NCBI GenBank assembly: GCA_014773175.1
Contig: VXCM01000482.1
Coordinates: 87,969 to 151,968, forward strand
Length of the DNA stretch: 64,000 nucleotides
Direction: 5' to 3'
DNA from: Lucifuga dentata
Taxonomy: Eukaryota > Chordata > Actinopteri > Ophidiiformes > Bythitidae
Made by a program: the position numbers and the translations under genes. A model generated the notes under the pieces. That model saw nothing but the letters and a program-made list of their open reading frames with translations, was not told the origin of the DNA and searched no databases. Below, one piece after another: positions 46,649 to 58,866 of the stretch; positions within the stretch are counted from its first letter, which is position 1; each line of letters begins with the position of its first letter.

Positions 46649-49600
46649 ATGGAGGAGGTGAAAACGCTGATGCACTCCTCTCCCCTGTATGGTACCATGA
46701 ATGGAAATGGTGACACCTGCCCTACTTGTTGTGGCACAGGACGGATTCCCAGAGGTTGGTGTTTTAAGGATTTTAAGTCTGGTGTGTTTTTATGCCTCTT
46801 TCATCATTTTTACTGAACTCTAGTTCCTGTAGCTTTATTCAGGGGACTAAATGTATTCATCAGGAAAGACTGAGTATTGCAACCTTTCATCTTTGTCCAG
46901 CTGTCTAAGAGTCATTACCACATCATTCCACGCATCCTCCTCATGAAAGTGTTTCATTTCATGTTGCTTATTTTTGGAGAGCTAAATCAAACCGAAAGCC
47001 TGTTTATACGTGCAGCTGGCCTTCTAGAAGCCATGTTTGGTTCGCTTTCACTTCATTTTTATGGGAAAAACAAACATAAAAATAATTTCCTTCTCTTTTT
47101 TGGTTTTTGTCCTGACAGGCCAACAAGACCAGCTAGTTGCTGTAATACCATGTAATGATGTAAGGCTGAAACCCAGACGCACGTAAGAGATTTTTGTGTG
47201 TGTTTATGTGTCTGTGTGTGTGTTGATAATTATCAGTCAATCAATTAACATATTCAAGGCTTATTATCTTTTGTTATCAAAAATCTGGTAATTTTTCAGT
47301 GTTTACTTTGAATATAAAACAGGTGAGAATCAGAGGGGAAAACCCAAACCCAATAATAGAAAAATATTAGCTTAGCTACTAGTCCTGTTGGTGTTTGATA
47401 TTGGTTGCAGCACATCATGTAAAATGAATATTTTTGCACGTTTGTATTGTATTTCAGGAAGCTCTATGTGTGTGCCTCCATGGCTGTGTGCCTCTTTCTC
47501 TCCTCTCTGATCCTCTTCTTTCTCTTCCCTCGGAGTGTCACCCTGACGCCTGTGTCTGTGCTCTCAGTCATGGTCTACTTCACCCCAGATACAGTTGAAA
47601 TGGAGGTCACAGTAAGTAATGCCTCATAGTAACACTTAAGGCAGTTTCGTCTAAATCTGCCAGCTCTGCGTTGAGTCAAAATTACTTTATTCAGCAAGGA
47701 TACTTATAATCACAAGTCTCGTGCCTACAAATATCTATCCCTTTTCCACTTCATCAACTTTTCCAGGAACCTGCATTTTAACTACAGGTAGCACCTTCCA
47801 ATGCTCAGTATATATTCTACATCTGTATACATGCAAGAATGTTCACTACCTCGAGCTTACCAAGCCACCACCTTTATAAATATTTTCCACAGGAAACTGA
47901 ACTGCATTCACATGACAGACTGTGAGCTATGATCGTAATGTGAAGGGCAAAGTTCTTTTAAAGTTAGAAGGGGATTTACATTGCACCTGACCAGTCGTCT
48001 GCTTCCTGTTCTAGAATCTCATCAACATCACCAATGAGAACTTTGTCACTGTTCAGATTGTGGAGTTTAACATTCAGGGTTTGATCTCTGACACAGTCAT
48101 TGGTAAGACCAAGATATCTAACACGACGGCTGTCCAGGCCCGCTCACAGAAATCGGTGAGTTTCATCTCAGATCACTCACATCAGCATAATGCTGTTAAT
48201 ATACAGTATTTCATCATGCAAATAGTGTCTTACCTCTCTGTTTTGAACTTTTGCAGTACACGATTCAAATTGAACTGCCAATTACCAACAAAGGCTTAAA
48301 GTAAGTTTGAAATACTTGAAATACGCCTTCATTTTATGCTAATACAGTACAGTTGCAATGGAATTTTTTTTTTTTTTTTTTACTAATCCGGTGCCTTGTT
48401 TTCTGATTGTATTGACAGAAACTTTTGGAATCCATAGTGTGAAAGTGATATATGTTTATTTATATGTTTGATTTCAACTCCAGAAATCAACTGTTTTATC
48501 TGTTTCAGCACTTACTGCAAGTCGACCTCAATCAACATTCATACTTTATTTCTGGAGCTGCAGTAAGTAGCTCCTCTCAAACCTACAGAGTGATGAAGTC
48601 ATCACTGTGCTGTACAGCAAACCACAAGAAAGAGACTTGGCCTTATCTTCTTATTAAGAATTTTTATTAAGAATCCCAAGAATTCTTGTTTACGTCAATG
48701 TGTTTGGGGAGTAACACAGAAAAGTGAAAGTGTAACACCTCTCCATGAGTAGCCCAGATGTCTTCAAGATGCAGCTGCATTAACTTGCATCTTCAGTCTG
48801 AAAAGGACTAATTCAAAAACATGGAGAAAGTCTTTTTTCATAAACAGCTGGTCAGAAACAAAACCATTTAAAGGACCATACCACCATTTTGTATGTTTGA
48901 GCCTAATTATATTCAATTTTTATAGATGTTACATTACTGACAACCATTTCCCAAAGGATTAAACCATGTTTCAGCTTTCTTGATATTTTGCAAAATCTCT
49001 TAATTTTTCAAAATCAAATATTCAAGCGATACACCCACCTTAAAAATCGATGTTTCACCTGCTAATAGCTACGCAGCCTTATGAAGTAACAGTCGTTTAA
49101 ATTTTTCATTAAATGCAGGTCTTCTTTTGGGACCATATTGAATGCACCACTAGGAAGCATTTTCAGATCACTCCACACTTTTTATTGTGCTTAAACACTA
49201 AAATTATGTAACTTTGAAAAAAAACCTGAATATACATCTTGTTTGCAATGATGGNAAAAAAAAAAAAAAAAAACTGAATATATGTGTTGCTCACGATGAT
49301 GGACTACCTATCCCAAGAACGTTTCAAGTATCAACAACAAGTTGAGTTTAGTAGCGTACCAGAATGAACTGAAATCAGTGGTGATCGGGAAGGTAGGGGG
49401 AAAAAAATTAATTCACCCTTCCAGTAGTATGCTTTGGAAAATGATTGTGGGTAACATTACATATATGAAAATTGAATATATAAGGCTCAAGCATGCAAAA
49501 TGGACGGTATCGTCCTTTAAGGCCTCAGTAGACTTCAGAAGAACTAGGTTGTACAAAGTGATGTCTTACTGTGTTGGAAAGAAAGCGTGTTTATACCTTT

Positions 49601-50281
49601 TCAGAATTCCCACTCTTATGAACAGGGATAATGATTGCACACTTTCTCTTCTCTCCTCATGTATTCATGTGCAGCACAGGATTGTAAGCTTGGAAAGTGA
49701 CAGAAATACAGTAAATTATGTCAAGAAAGACAATAGGGAGCTTGAGAGAGAATTTAAAGCCAGATCTTCTTTCACACCTCGACAAACCTGCAAGAAGTGG
49801 CTGTGGCTTGACTGTCAGTTTGTTAGTTTCAGGAAGTTACAAATTTTATCAGACACAATTGTCGTCCACAAGTTAACTTTTGGAAAGGGGGTTTCAAATA
49901 CTTTCAGACTGTCAGAGAAGCATTTCTTTTTACGCTTACTGAAGCCTTTAGGAGTAACAAAATAGACAGGAAATCTGGACTGGAAAGCTTTATACATGTT
50001 CATTTTATTTCTTTGTTGTTGGAGATAAAAGGAGAGTGCACTTTGTGATGCTCAAACAGCTGAACTTTGCTCATGTGATAACTTAAATATGAAAACATGA
50101 CTGTGCAAAAACACCAAAGGAATTATGTTACTTCCAACTTTCTCACACTATGTTATTTTTTGTCTTTCCCAGAATGACCATGAATATTTCCTATCTCTCT
50201 CACATGGAGCAGATCTCTCTGGACACTTTTGAGTATATTGACTGTGGCACCAATTCAACTATCCCACATCTTGTGAGGTGA
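46649..50281 (+). CDS. tmem106a: Transmembrane protein 106A
   Basis: Type II membrane protein of endolysosomes; 223 residues. Seven coding exons in phase: 46649-46754, 47119-47182, 47458-47611, 48015-48155, 48257-48300, 48509-48562 and 50173-50281. The N-terminal cytosolic part carries the paired cysteines and glycine motif CPTCCGTGRIPRG. Next come GQQDQLVAVIP and a basic stop-transfer-like KPRRTKLY, then one transmembrane helix (VCLFLSSLILFFLF). The luminal part includes NITNENF and GTNST sequons and ends YLSHMEQISLDTFEYIDCGT, closer to TMEM106A (YLSHSEQ...YVDC) than to TMEM106B. The chosen start is the second ATG; an out-of-frame ATG five bases earlier stops after five codons. The gene order nbr1-tmem106a-arl4d supports the A paralogue. 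Confidence 0.9.
48872..49516. mobile_element. MITE of the TTAA family, copy 2, in tmem106a intron
   Basis: Starts AGGACCATACCACCATTTTG and ends with the imperfect complement CAAAATGGACGGTATCGTCCT. TTAA flanks both sides (48868-48871 and 49517-49520). Internal sequence aligns by eye with the copy at 11277 over its length. It contains an N at 49255 next to an A-run and a near-duplicate of about 30 bases. It lies between exons 6 and 7. Confidence 0.8.
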
Positions 50282-51960
50282 TGAAATACAAAGAAAAATG
50301 GGATATGTGTGAAAGTAAATATTCTGTATGCAGTATATCCTATTCTCTGAAATGAGAGATGGCTTCTTTAGCCCTTCCTTATTTTTGTTAAAAATGGTAA
50401 ATATTATATTTGTATATTCTATGAAGGGAAGCAATCTGAAAACTAATTTTGAATGTCTGTTTTTTTTTTTTTTAATGAGGTGTTATGTAACTGTTAAGTA
50501 CTGTGAAAACGCATCTTTTCTTTTGCCGTATGTTGTGTTAAGCAACACTGAGATTTCAGTCTGTCACTACAGTGTTTACAGTTTAGGAAAAAATTCTAAA
50601 CTCCCTTATCCATGAATGATTTCTGAAATTTACTGGCTTGAATAAGTTTTTGACAGGGTGACTTCCATTTGGTACACATGATGTGGATCTCTGCTATATT
50701 GTCCTTTTGCACTTTATTAAAGAATGGAATTTAATGCAGTTTAGATTTTGTCTTCATATTGTCTCTCTCAGGATAAAGTTTTCTACACTGCCTGATTGGT
50801 GGAAATGAACATTTCATTATTGCTGTCTATACTTCTTGTAGATCAGGCTTGCAGATCTAATTAAAGGAAAACAGGTTAGATTTATCATTACTGTGTAAAT
50901 TTTAGTCAAAAGGTGGTACTGAATAAAAAGTTAAATTTTTTGACAACTCAAAAATCTAATTCCAATGAAAAAGACAGTAAAGAACATCAAAATAGGATAC
51001 ACAGGCCACACTCTCAGTTGATACCTTAACCCATAATCATCTCATAGAGGTCACTGCCATCATCTATGTAATGTATAACTATTTGTCCTTGTATTTTGTA
51101 ACTGAAACTTTAAAAATTACTGCTGTAAAAAATGTCTGGTACAAATTTGCACACATCATACGTTTGTGTGGTTAACAAGTGGTGCAATTTTGATTAAGCT
51201 CTGACAATTGAAATTTTAGATAAAGAATATGTAGCTATCAAATATATGCAATTTAGTTATAACTGGTTGAATTAATTAAGATATCTACACCCCCCCCCCC
51301 CNATTAATGTTCATTCATAAAATTCAGTTCTGATTGAACGTGTTCAATATTCAAACTCAAAATCTTATATATTTAACTGTCTTATATCGCTTCACAATAA
51401 ACTTCATCTTTTGCACAAGATACAGCACACGTTAGTCATATCATTTGTAACTATTTCATTTCAATATTCCTTTTGTTGGCAATATAAAGGAAAAATTACT
51501 ACAATCTTTCACTCTGGAAAGTTTGGTCTGCTTGTAATAAAGCTGCACATTGGGAATCAGAACTGGTTCTATAAGCCACCGAAGGATATTTGTGATTTTT
51601 GTTTTAGAAACAATCATAAAACGGATGTAAAATAACAAATTTACTGATTTATTTATTCATATGTATTTTGACAGTTATCAATGATGGCCACAAAGTGGAG
51701 CTAGTGTTGTTAGAAGGAAACCATAGACAACGTATTGATATAAATTGTGGCATATCACATCAATATTAACCTATTGAGATTGTCTATTACTTTACGGGCA
51801 TGCAAAATTTTAGGATTTTCTTACTCTCTTATTCGTATTTATTCACTAAAAACTCAGTGTGGTGTTGTATGTTTATGACAGTATGGATGTTTTAGTTAAA
51901 AATCAGAAATGAAAGTTTCACACGGTGCATTTGCAATAACAGTTCAATAAAATAAAATAA
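50282..51960. other. tmem106a 3' UTR and intergenic DNA
   Basis: No further gene was recognised. AT-rich with several AATAAA words (for example near 51396 and 51946) and an N in a C-run at 51302. Confidence 0.45.
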
Positions 51961-51989
51961 ACATTCTTTTTTACTCATTCAAGTTGATG

Positions 51990-52226
51990 TAGCGCCACAA
52001 TGCGTGCAGTCCCCTGCTGTACCGGCAGGGGGCGTGGCTTAGCAATTAGGTGTCCGTGACGTAGCGTGGGTTTGTTTTAGGTGTTGGAAGCTTTAATTCT
52101 CTCTTCAGTGGCGGACACGGACAGCAGCGGCTGTGGCTGCCGGTGTAAACATAATTTGTTGACTATGGATGTGTTTATTTCATCTGGATGATGTTTTCAC
52201 CGTTCATTGAACACAACATTTAGCAG
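51990..52226 (+). promoter_or_regulatory. Candidate arl4d promoter and noncoding first exon
   Basis: A short GC-richer block with a CRE-like GTGACGTAG (about 52056). A purine-poor exon-like stretch follows, ending TTTAGCAG/GTATGG, a good splice donor at 52226. It lies 1.5 kb upstream of the single coding exon of arl4d, matching the usual gene plan of a noncoding first exon. Confidence 0.45.
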
Positions 52227-52419
52227 GTATGGAGGATTGTTTTTTTCTTTAACAGCAGACAGCTACTTATTTACCTGTTTTTCACTCGCAGGAAAAAAAT
52301 CTTATATTTAGACTGCGTGTACAGCAGTGATGCAGTACTATTAATTTTGTCAGGATATAGTTGATTTATAAAGTTCATCTCAATCCAGAAATATAAAGTG
52401 ATAAATAAGATTAATTAGA

Positions 52420-52510
52420 ATTAATTTCTATTTCTATTTATTTTCTATTTTTTAATTTCTATTTATTTGTAATAAATAGAATTAATTTCTATTTATTAAT
52501 TTCCATTTTT
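52420..52510. repeat. Tandem TTTCTATTTATT-type repeat
   Basis: Several imperfect copies of AATTTCTATTTATT in a row, within the probable first intron of arl4d. Confidence 0.75.
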
Positions 52511-52906
52511 TTTACATTCTGCACAGAATTTCACAAATATTTAATGCAGCTGTTTCTGTGCTATTTGATGGCTATCAGCAGCTCAACAACAGCAGGATTA
52601 GTGCAGCTGCAGCAGTTAACACAGAATATGCATGATATTAAAATCAATGTGCTCTAAGAAAAACCATTCAGCTTTAGCAGTCTTAAGAGGATTACCCTTT
52701 GCAAACAAGAAAGCAGATAACCTTAGCCGCCCAGTGAAACGTTGTTGAGTTATGCAATGCTGCACTGCAAACCCGAAACATTTACTGTTTTGTGCAATCA
52801 GAAAAGGAGCGACTCAAGTGCATGCTATGAGTATCCATGATATCTCCTTTAAGTAAACAGCAGCTTATCTACAGTTACAGTATGGCTGGCTGACAGTAAA
52901 AGAGGG

Positions 52907-53340
52907 TTGATTGATAAGTTCTGATTCCGAGCAAGAGCTGTAATATTTTTGTGGAAGTACTAAAACTCCTTAGGCGCTTTTGGACATGAAGTGGTTAGAA
53001 TTTACACGTTCTAGAGGTTTCCAAAGCTCTGAGTCATACAAGATGGACAACTAGGCCAACATGCAGTGATCATGCACTTTATTGCTGACTGTTCTCCATT
53101 ATTGTGGCTTTGAACTACTGCACCGACAGTCCTCACCTGACTTGCCCCCTCAGGTTTTCACCTCTTCCCAAAGATGAAAAATGTTTTAGCTGGAATCCTT
53201 CCTGCCTGAGATGATGCCATGTCAGTTAACAAAAAGACTATGTAAAAACTCTTCAGCATAGTTGGCAGAAGTGTTTCAAGTTGCAAGGAGGTAAGGGTAA
53301 CGTATGATTTAGAGCTTTCTATGCAAGGCTCACAACTTAG
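52907..53340 (+). pseudogene. Degenerate mariner element, second remnant
   Basis: Begins GAGGGTTGATTGATAAG like the remnant at 44829. Near 53137 the plus strand gives SPDLPPQVF followed, with a frameshift, by sequence like the mariner carboxyl end (KMKNVLAG-like, then SAVNKK). The N-terminal and most catalytic sequence is missing. It lies upstream of the arl4d coding exon. Confidence 0.55.
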
Positions 53341-53625
53341 CAATCAACCTTTGAATATTTCAGCTGTAAACACAACAAAAGACACCACAAGCTTGTTAGA
53401 TCCTGCCAATTTGGATAAAACACCATCAAACACTTTGAATAGCTTGAAATGTGCTTCTCTTGATAATCTTCACTGTCCCACCTTGTGTTTATCTCAGCTA
53501 CTTGTAAGTTTCTCCTTTGTATTCCTCTCACAAGTGACACCTCGTTTGGCATTGTGAAATAGCGCAAGGATTGCAGACTGATATTCTTTAAGCTCCCACT
53601 GTCTTCTCATTAAATGTTAACTCAC

Positions 53626-53652
53626 TGTGTGTGTGTGTGTGTGTGTGTGTGT
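53626..53652. repeat. (GT)n microsatellite upstream of arl4d
   Basis: Pure GT run of about 13 units just before the probable acceptor of the arl4d coding exon. Confidence 0.9.
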
Positions 53653-53777
53653 TTTGATAAGGTCTCCAGGCCCTTTTGTCTGTGAAGAAAAGGAGCAAAT
53701 GCCAAACCACTTAAAAAGGATTTTTAATCAGGAATCTGTCACCTCATCTAAGTAGGTGTGAATCACTGGCTGGGATC

Positions 53778-54383
53778 ATGGGGAACCAGCTGACTGATAT
53801 CGCCCCTAACACGCCATTCCTGCCAAACTTCCAGTCTCTGCACGTGGTAGTCATAGGTCTCGACTCAGCTGGCAAAACCTCTCTGCTCTACAGACTTAAA
53901 CTAAAGGAGTTTGTGAAAACCATCCCCACCAAGGGCTTCAACACAGAGAAGATCAAGTTGGCTGTGGGGGCTTCTCGGGCCATAACGTTCCAGGTGTGGG
54001 ATGTGGGGGGCCAAGAGAAACTACGTCCATTGTGGAAGTCTTACACCCGGCGTACAGATGGGATGGTGTTTGTGGTGGATTCCACTGAGCTAGAGCGGAT
54101 GGAGGAGGCCAGAGTTGAGCTCCACAAGATCACCCGCACATCAGAGAACCAGGGTGTCCCTGTCTTGATCCTGGCCAATAAGCAGGACCTGGATTCTGCC
54201 CTGTCTGTTGGTGAGGTGGAGAAGCTGCTGGCTGTTCATGAATTGAGCATGTCCACCCTGCATCATGTGCAAAGCTGCAGTGCTGTGGATGGTCAGGGAC
54301 TGCAGATGGGACTGGAGAAACTTTACGAGATGATCCTGAAGAGGAAGAAGATGGTTAAACACAACAGAAACAGAAGAAGATAA
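53778..54383 (+). CDS. arl4d: ADP-ribosylation factor-like protein 4D
   Basis: Small Ras-superfamily GTPase of 201 residues that acts at the plasma membrane and recruits ARF exchange factors. The whole coding region is one exon, as in other vertebrate ARL4 genes. MGNQL at the start gives Gly2 for myristoylation. Nucleotide motifs are complete: GLDSAGKT (residues 27-34), PTKGFNTEK switch I, WDVGGQEK switch II, and NKQD. SCSAVDG occupies the position of the usual SA(K) box. The C-terminus [17 protein letters not shown] is the basic extension typical of ARL4 proteins, used for phosphoinositide binding and nuclear import. [18 protein letters not shown] and the synteny with tmem106a favour ARL4D over ARL4A or ARL4C. 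Confidence 0.95.
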   Translation: MGNQLTDIAPNTPFLPNFQSLHVVVIGLDSAGKTSLLYRLKLKEFVKTIPTKGFNTEKIKLAVGASRAITFQVWDVGGQEKLRPLWKSYTRRTDGMVFVVDSTELERMEEARVELHKITRTSENQGVPVLILANKQDLDSALSVGEVEKLLAVHELSMSTLHHVQSCSAVDGQGLQMGLEKLYEMILKRKKMVKHNRNRRR

Positions 54384-55040
54384 GCAATTGACCAACACTG
54401 TGGACATTACCTTAGGACACGTATTCAACCTTAGGACACTTATTCACTGTTGAGACACTTCCATGGTGCCTCAGGGTCAGGAGAAATGGATTTTGTCAAA
54501 AAAATTGATGCAGCATTGATACTTTATTCTGCAGCTGCCCTTCAAAATCTAAAATTATAGATTTCATGGAAAGCCTTGACAGCATTAAATTACTTTTCTT
54601 TCACTTGTTTCAAGGAAGAATTTTACCAATGCTGACATTTGTCCAGCAACTGCAGGACTAATATAAAGACACATCTCACTATAGTGGCAGCTGTTTGGTG
54701 AAGACAAATGTTTACAAAATTGCAAAATCTCAATATATTCTTTCACTAGCTTGCACAAATTTTTCCCCACTACTAAATTTTACTCCTACAATGTATGAAT
54801 GCTACCCCAAAATATTTATTACACGTTTTGTTGGCTTTTTGACAGTGATATAAAGTAAATGTGTTTGATAATGATGAAGTACTAAGTTATATTTATCTTG
54901 ACAGCCATGGAACAATAATCATAATGCATTCCCGTCATGGCCACAGAGGTGAAGCTTCATCTGGAATAACAATAGTGTTTATATAAAGTGTACACTTTTG
55001 TAACAATGATGGCTTAATAAATCGAGCACTGTACTGACAA
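54384..55040 (+). other. Probable arl4d 3' untranslated region
   Basis: Noncoding AT-rich sequence following the stop, with AATAAA at about 55016 as the likely polyadenylation signal. Confidence 0.6.
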
Positions 55041-55404
55041 TTCTCTGCTATCTGTAATTTTATTTAAGGGAATAAAACAGCACAGAGATGGCTCACAGTT
55101 CCAAAGATCATTAGAAATGTGGTTAATAGCCATTAACCAAATTATTTTTCAAGTATTTGTGATTAAAGTTTGGGCTTATAAAATGTTTTCTTTGGCCTGC
55201 AACAGATTTTTGGTTCATTCTGTGATGGGTTTTTAGTTGTAACCCTTCCCCCATTCATGGCTGAGTCAGCAAATATTCACCCCACCCCAACATACACCAG
55301 AACAATCCCATTTATTTAGATTCTCACTTTCTAGTCTGCCAGCTGCTGATAATTGCATCAATTAGTGGTGAGGTGGTTCACACAAGACTACAGAGATAGC
55401 TAAC

Positions 55405-55406
<2 letters not shown>

Positions 55407-55438
<32 letters not shown>
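55407..55438. repeat. (GT)n microsatellite
   Basis: Sixteen uninterrupted GT units. Confidence 0.95.
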
Positions 55439-55440
<2 letters not shown>

Positions 55441-55609
55441 CACAGTGTCACAGAATAGATCTGGCAATTGAACTACCCGAGGTCATACTCCACTGTTGCT
55501 CCAGCCCAAACAGGAATTGACTGATGCAAGGTGATCACTTTACACTACATAAGACATACAAGATTATTATTTAGAATCTATTCTAAACTCTGCCATCAAC
55601 AGTAAAAAC

Positions 55610-55658
55610 CTATATATATATGTATATATATATCTATATATATATACACACACACACA
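55610..55658. repeat. (TA)n/(CA)n compound microsatellite
   Basis: TATATA units with single-base interruptions passing into CACACA. Confidence 0.9.
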
Positions 55659-56694
55659 AACCTTGGTATTTTCAGTTCAAACAAACAAAACTCTTCTGTA
55701 TCTTCTGGCTGCACTATATGACACAAAATACATCTTCATACTGTGAATATTTTTTTCATCTAAGAGCCTGAGAATAAACAGGAGAACAGAGGCAAAAATA
55801 ATGACGTTTCAGCGCTCAGTATTTTCATTCAACTATCATGTTTTAGAATATTTATGGTGTCGAGAAGAAAGGCTGCAGTTTTACTCATGAAAGTTTCAGA
55901 GCACCAGGGATTACTGAAATCTGTCCATCACCTGCTAAGGGAAGTAGATTATGTCATGCAAAAATGTATTTTTGTATAAACCGTTAAGTTGATTTGTGGC
56001 AATCCTATAACCATTCTTGATAAAGGTATTTTAATCCACTTGTTTCTGTCCTAGTTTCAGACTCAAGTATGATATTAGGCAACAAATACAAGGTCAAATC
56101 TACACTTCATACATTGTTGACATGCATTGTGTCATTGCATGTGAGTCCCTGCTGTGTATTTATCTTGCATAACATGATGAGATAATGAGTTCTAGCTTAC
56201 TCATGTCTCCTGCTGAGTGATATTAAATGCTGGTATCACACTGAATGTCAGAACAGACACTCGCATAAATCCAAGCACATACAGTACACACACACACACA
56301 TTTTGACTCTCACTGTGACCTCACTGTCCGTATTATTCACAATGCAGAGCTCATTAAAACTTTCCAGGGTGGCTTTTGCAGAATCATCTTGACACAGCAG
56401 CTGGTTCCTGAATAAATTAGCATCACAATGGGAGTTTTCTAGATGAGACACACCGCAGGGCTGTGGACGCATCAGTCAGACAACAGAAAAGCAGATATTC
56501 TCCCATAAGCAAAATAAAGTTAAAAGAGACACCGTATTGCAGCCTGATCCCTGGATTGGAACATTGATCCACCTAATTAGAGAATAATCCTGATGTAGTT
56601 GCATACGTTCTCCTTTATTTTTCTTGACTTTTACATTTTTTCTTTAGCATTTTCTTTCAGACACACTCTTACTCTGAGGTACTCTGCCTACCTC

Positions 56695-56702
<8 letters not shown>

Positions 56703-56726
<24 letters not shown>
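56703..56726. repeat. (CT)n microsatellite
   Basis: Twelve uninterrupted CT units. Confidence 0.95.
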
Positions 56727-58866
56727 TGCCTCTTCTGTCCATGTGTGTAATGTTTTTCTGACAGGAAACACATGACAGAGGGAAGCCCAGGGGATTATAT
56801 CAGGGATTAGTTGAAAGAACCACATGTAGAAAGGTGCATTTCTGGAGTAGTGTGATATAAATCAGAGACAGATTGCTGAAACGTTTCAGGTCTCATTTCA
56901 AAAAAATAAAAACCTGTTAACTTGATATTGTACTTTTTCCTCATCCAAAGGAAGGAGTATACAACAAAAATGTTTCTCGATTTGCTTGAACACAATGTAA
57001 TACCAGCGAGGGAACAGCTATCTTAAAAAGTTATAAATCCATATAAATAAGGGTCCACTGGGCACAAATCCAAGACTCTTAACATGTCCAGCCAGGACTA
57101 GTCATAATTTTCGATCACCAAGGCAACTTGAAGGCAGCAGTCACTAAATGGTGACCTGTGGGGGTCAGATTGCTTTTGTGGTTGGATGTCCAATCCAGAT
57201 GAGGTTACTGAGGGGGCAGGGAGATTAGAAAAGCTCAGATCAATACTGGAATCCTGAGATCACCACCTATGTGTCTCTGCCTCTTTCTCTGTATTCCCTT
57301 CCCCCCCCCCCNTCCCCCCCCCCCTCCTCCTTTTTTCCTCTCTGTTTTGCTCTTTCTCTCTGTCTGCATTTTGTCTTCTTAATTTTAAGAGATTTGATCT
57401 TAATTTGCTTTTCTCTTTTGCTCCCCTCTGCTCTTTCTTTGCTACAACCATTGCTGGTATTGATGTCAATCACAACAAAACCATTTCAGATTTCATACAG
57501 ATAGGGCATTTCAAAGAAATCAACCTTGTTGACATTGCTGTGGATGTTGGGGGGGGNGGGGGGGGGGGGGGTGCCATGGAGGGCTGGTTGTTAGTAGCAC
57601 AGGGTGTAGAGTGAAGGTCTTTTGGGGAGTGTGTGTGGGGAGGATTAGATTAGTTGCTTTAGCTTTTATTCCCAAAAGGTCATAAAACTGCCACTCGGCC
57701 TTCATTCAGAATCCAGCTTGTAGGATTGAATGGATGGGAAGGGATTGTGAGGGAGACCGAGCTTGAGTCAAAAACTGATGAGCTTATTCACTGAGTGCAC
57801 CACATTGTGCAGGCTTTCACCCTTGGGGCTATAAGTGAAGACAAGAGAAAGAACAAATACCGAGGCCATATTTCTTAGTTGTGAAAAAGGCTATTTCACA
57901 GTGGGTGGGGCTTTGATGGAAGGCAAGTGTTTGCATCAACCATTGGCTTTACCTCCGAGGTTACCCACACCACAGCATATGGATCCAATCGTCTCTCGTT
58001 TATTCATTCTTTGTGCCATCAACCCGCAGAAAGTAATCATTTTCACATGAATAAGGGATATCACTTGAGGGGTCAGGAGCATTTATTCATATTTATAGAT
58101 ACAATTCTTTCTCTGGAGACTTGGAGACCTGCAGAAACTCATTCCTCAGGGGAGCCTTGAAGAAATTATGGGCCACATATTTTCTCTGATTTAAACAATA
58201 TGGCCAAAATTTTCTGAACATTTCACTTGTTCAGATGCAGGGGAGCTATAAATATGACTTCATGGATGATTTCATGCCGCAAAGAGTCTCCAAAGATTGG
58301 ACTGAATTGCTTTTCAAGAACAACCTCTTCCTCTGTTCTTCACATACAGTTTTTATGTGGCGATATCATAGATTATTACTCACCTATTTGGAAAATGGAA
58401 ATAGGAATAAATTCAGCCCCCTCATTATATCTGGATATCTTGTTTACATCCCAATGGTAAGAGCAGATTTATACCATTCAAAGGTTTTATCATCTGCTTT
58501 CCTTTGTCCTTATTTGGAAGCAATTAATCTAGTGTATACCCACACGCACACTCTCGGTCTCCCCCTCATCCCACACTGGGATTAACCAGAAACCCATCTG
58601 GTGCATGCCAGCTCGTTGGGTATACATAAGTAGTGCCTGTTTGACATAAAACCCAGCTCTGCTAATCTTGTCTATTACTTGTGTTTAAAAGCAGACAGGC
58701 CGCTCGCTGTAACCCAGTTTACTGTGGATTGATATGCTGTTCGTTGTTTATTTATGTCACATTTATAGTGGGAGGTTCTGGGAGTGTGCTGACTCATGAA
58801 TTATATGGCTTGATTTAATATATTCACTGATAGCATGTGTCATGAATAACTATCCCTGACATCACT

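Larger units (their letters stand above)
55041..58860. other. Gene-free DNA, microsatellites only
   Basis: No exon was recognised on either strand. It includes GT, TA/CA and CT microsatellites and two N-containing C or G runs (57312 and 57557). Short ORFs here lack family motifs. Confidence 0.5.

Noticed and set aside
49342..49965. 207-residue ORF in a tmem106a intron
   Set aside because: It starts inside a MITE and runs into unrelated intron; no family motif, and it lies between well-phased exons of tmem106a.
58235..58585. 116-residue ORF in the gene-free flank
   Set aside because: No recognisable domain, ordinary AT-rich composition and no partner exons.
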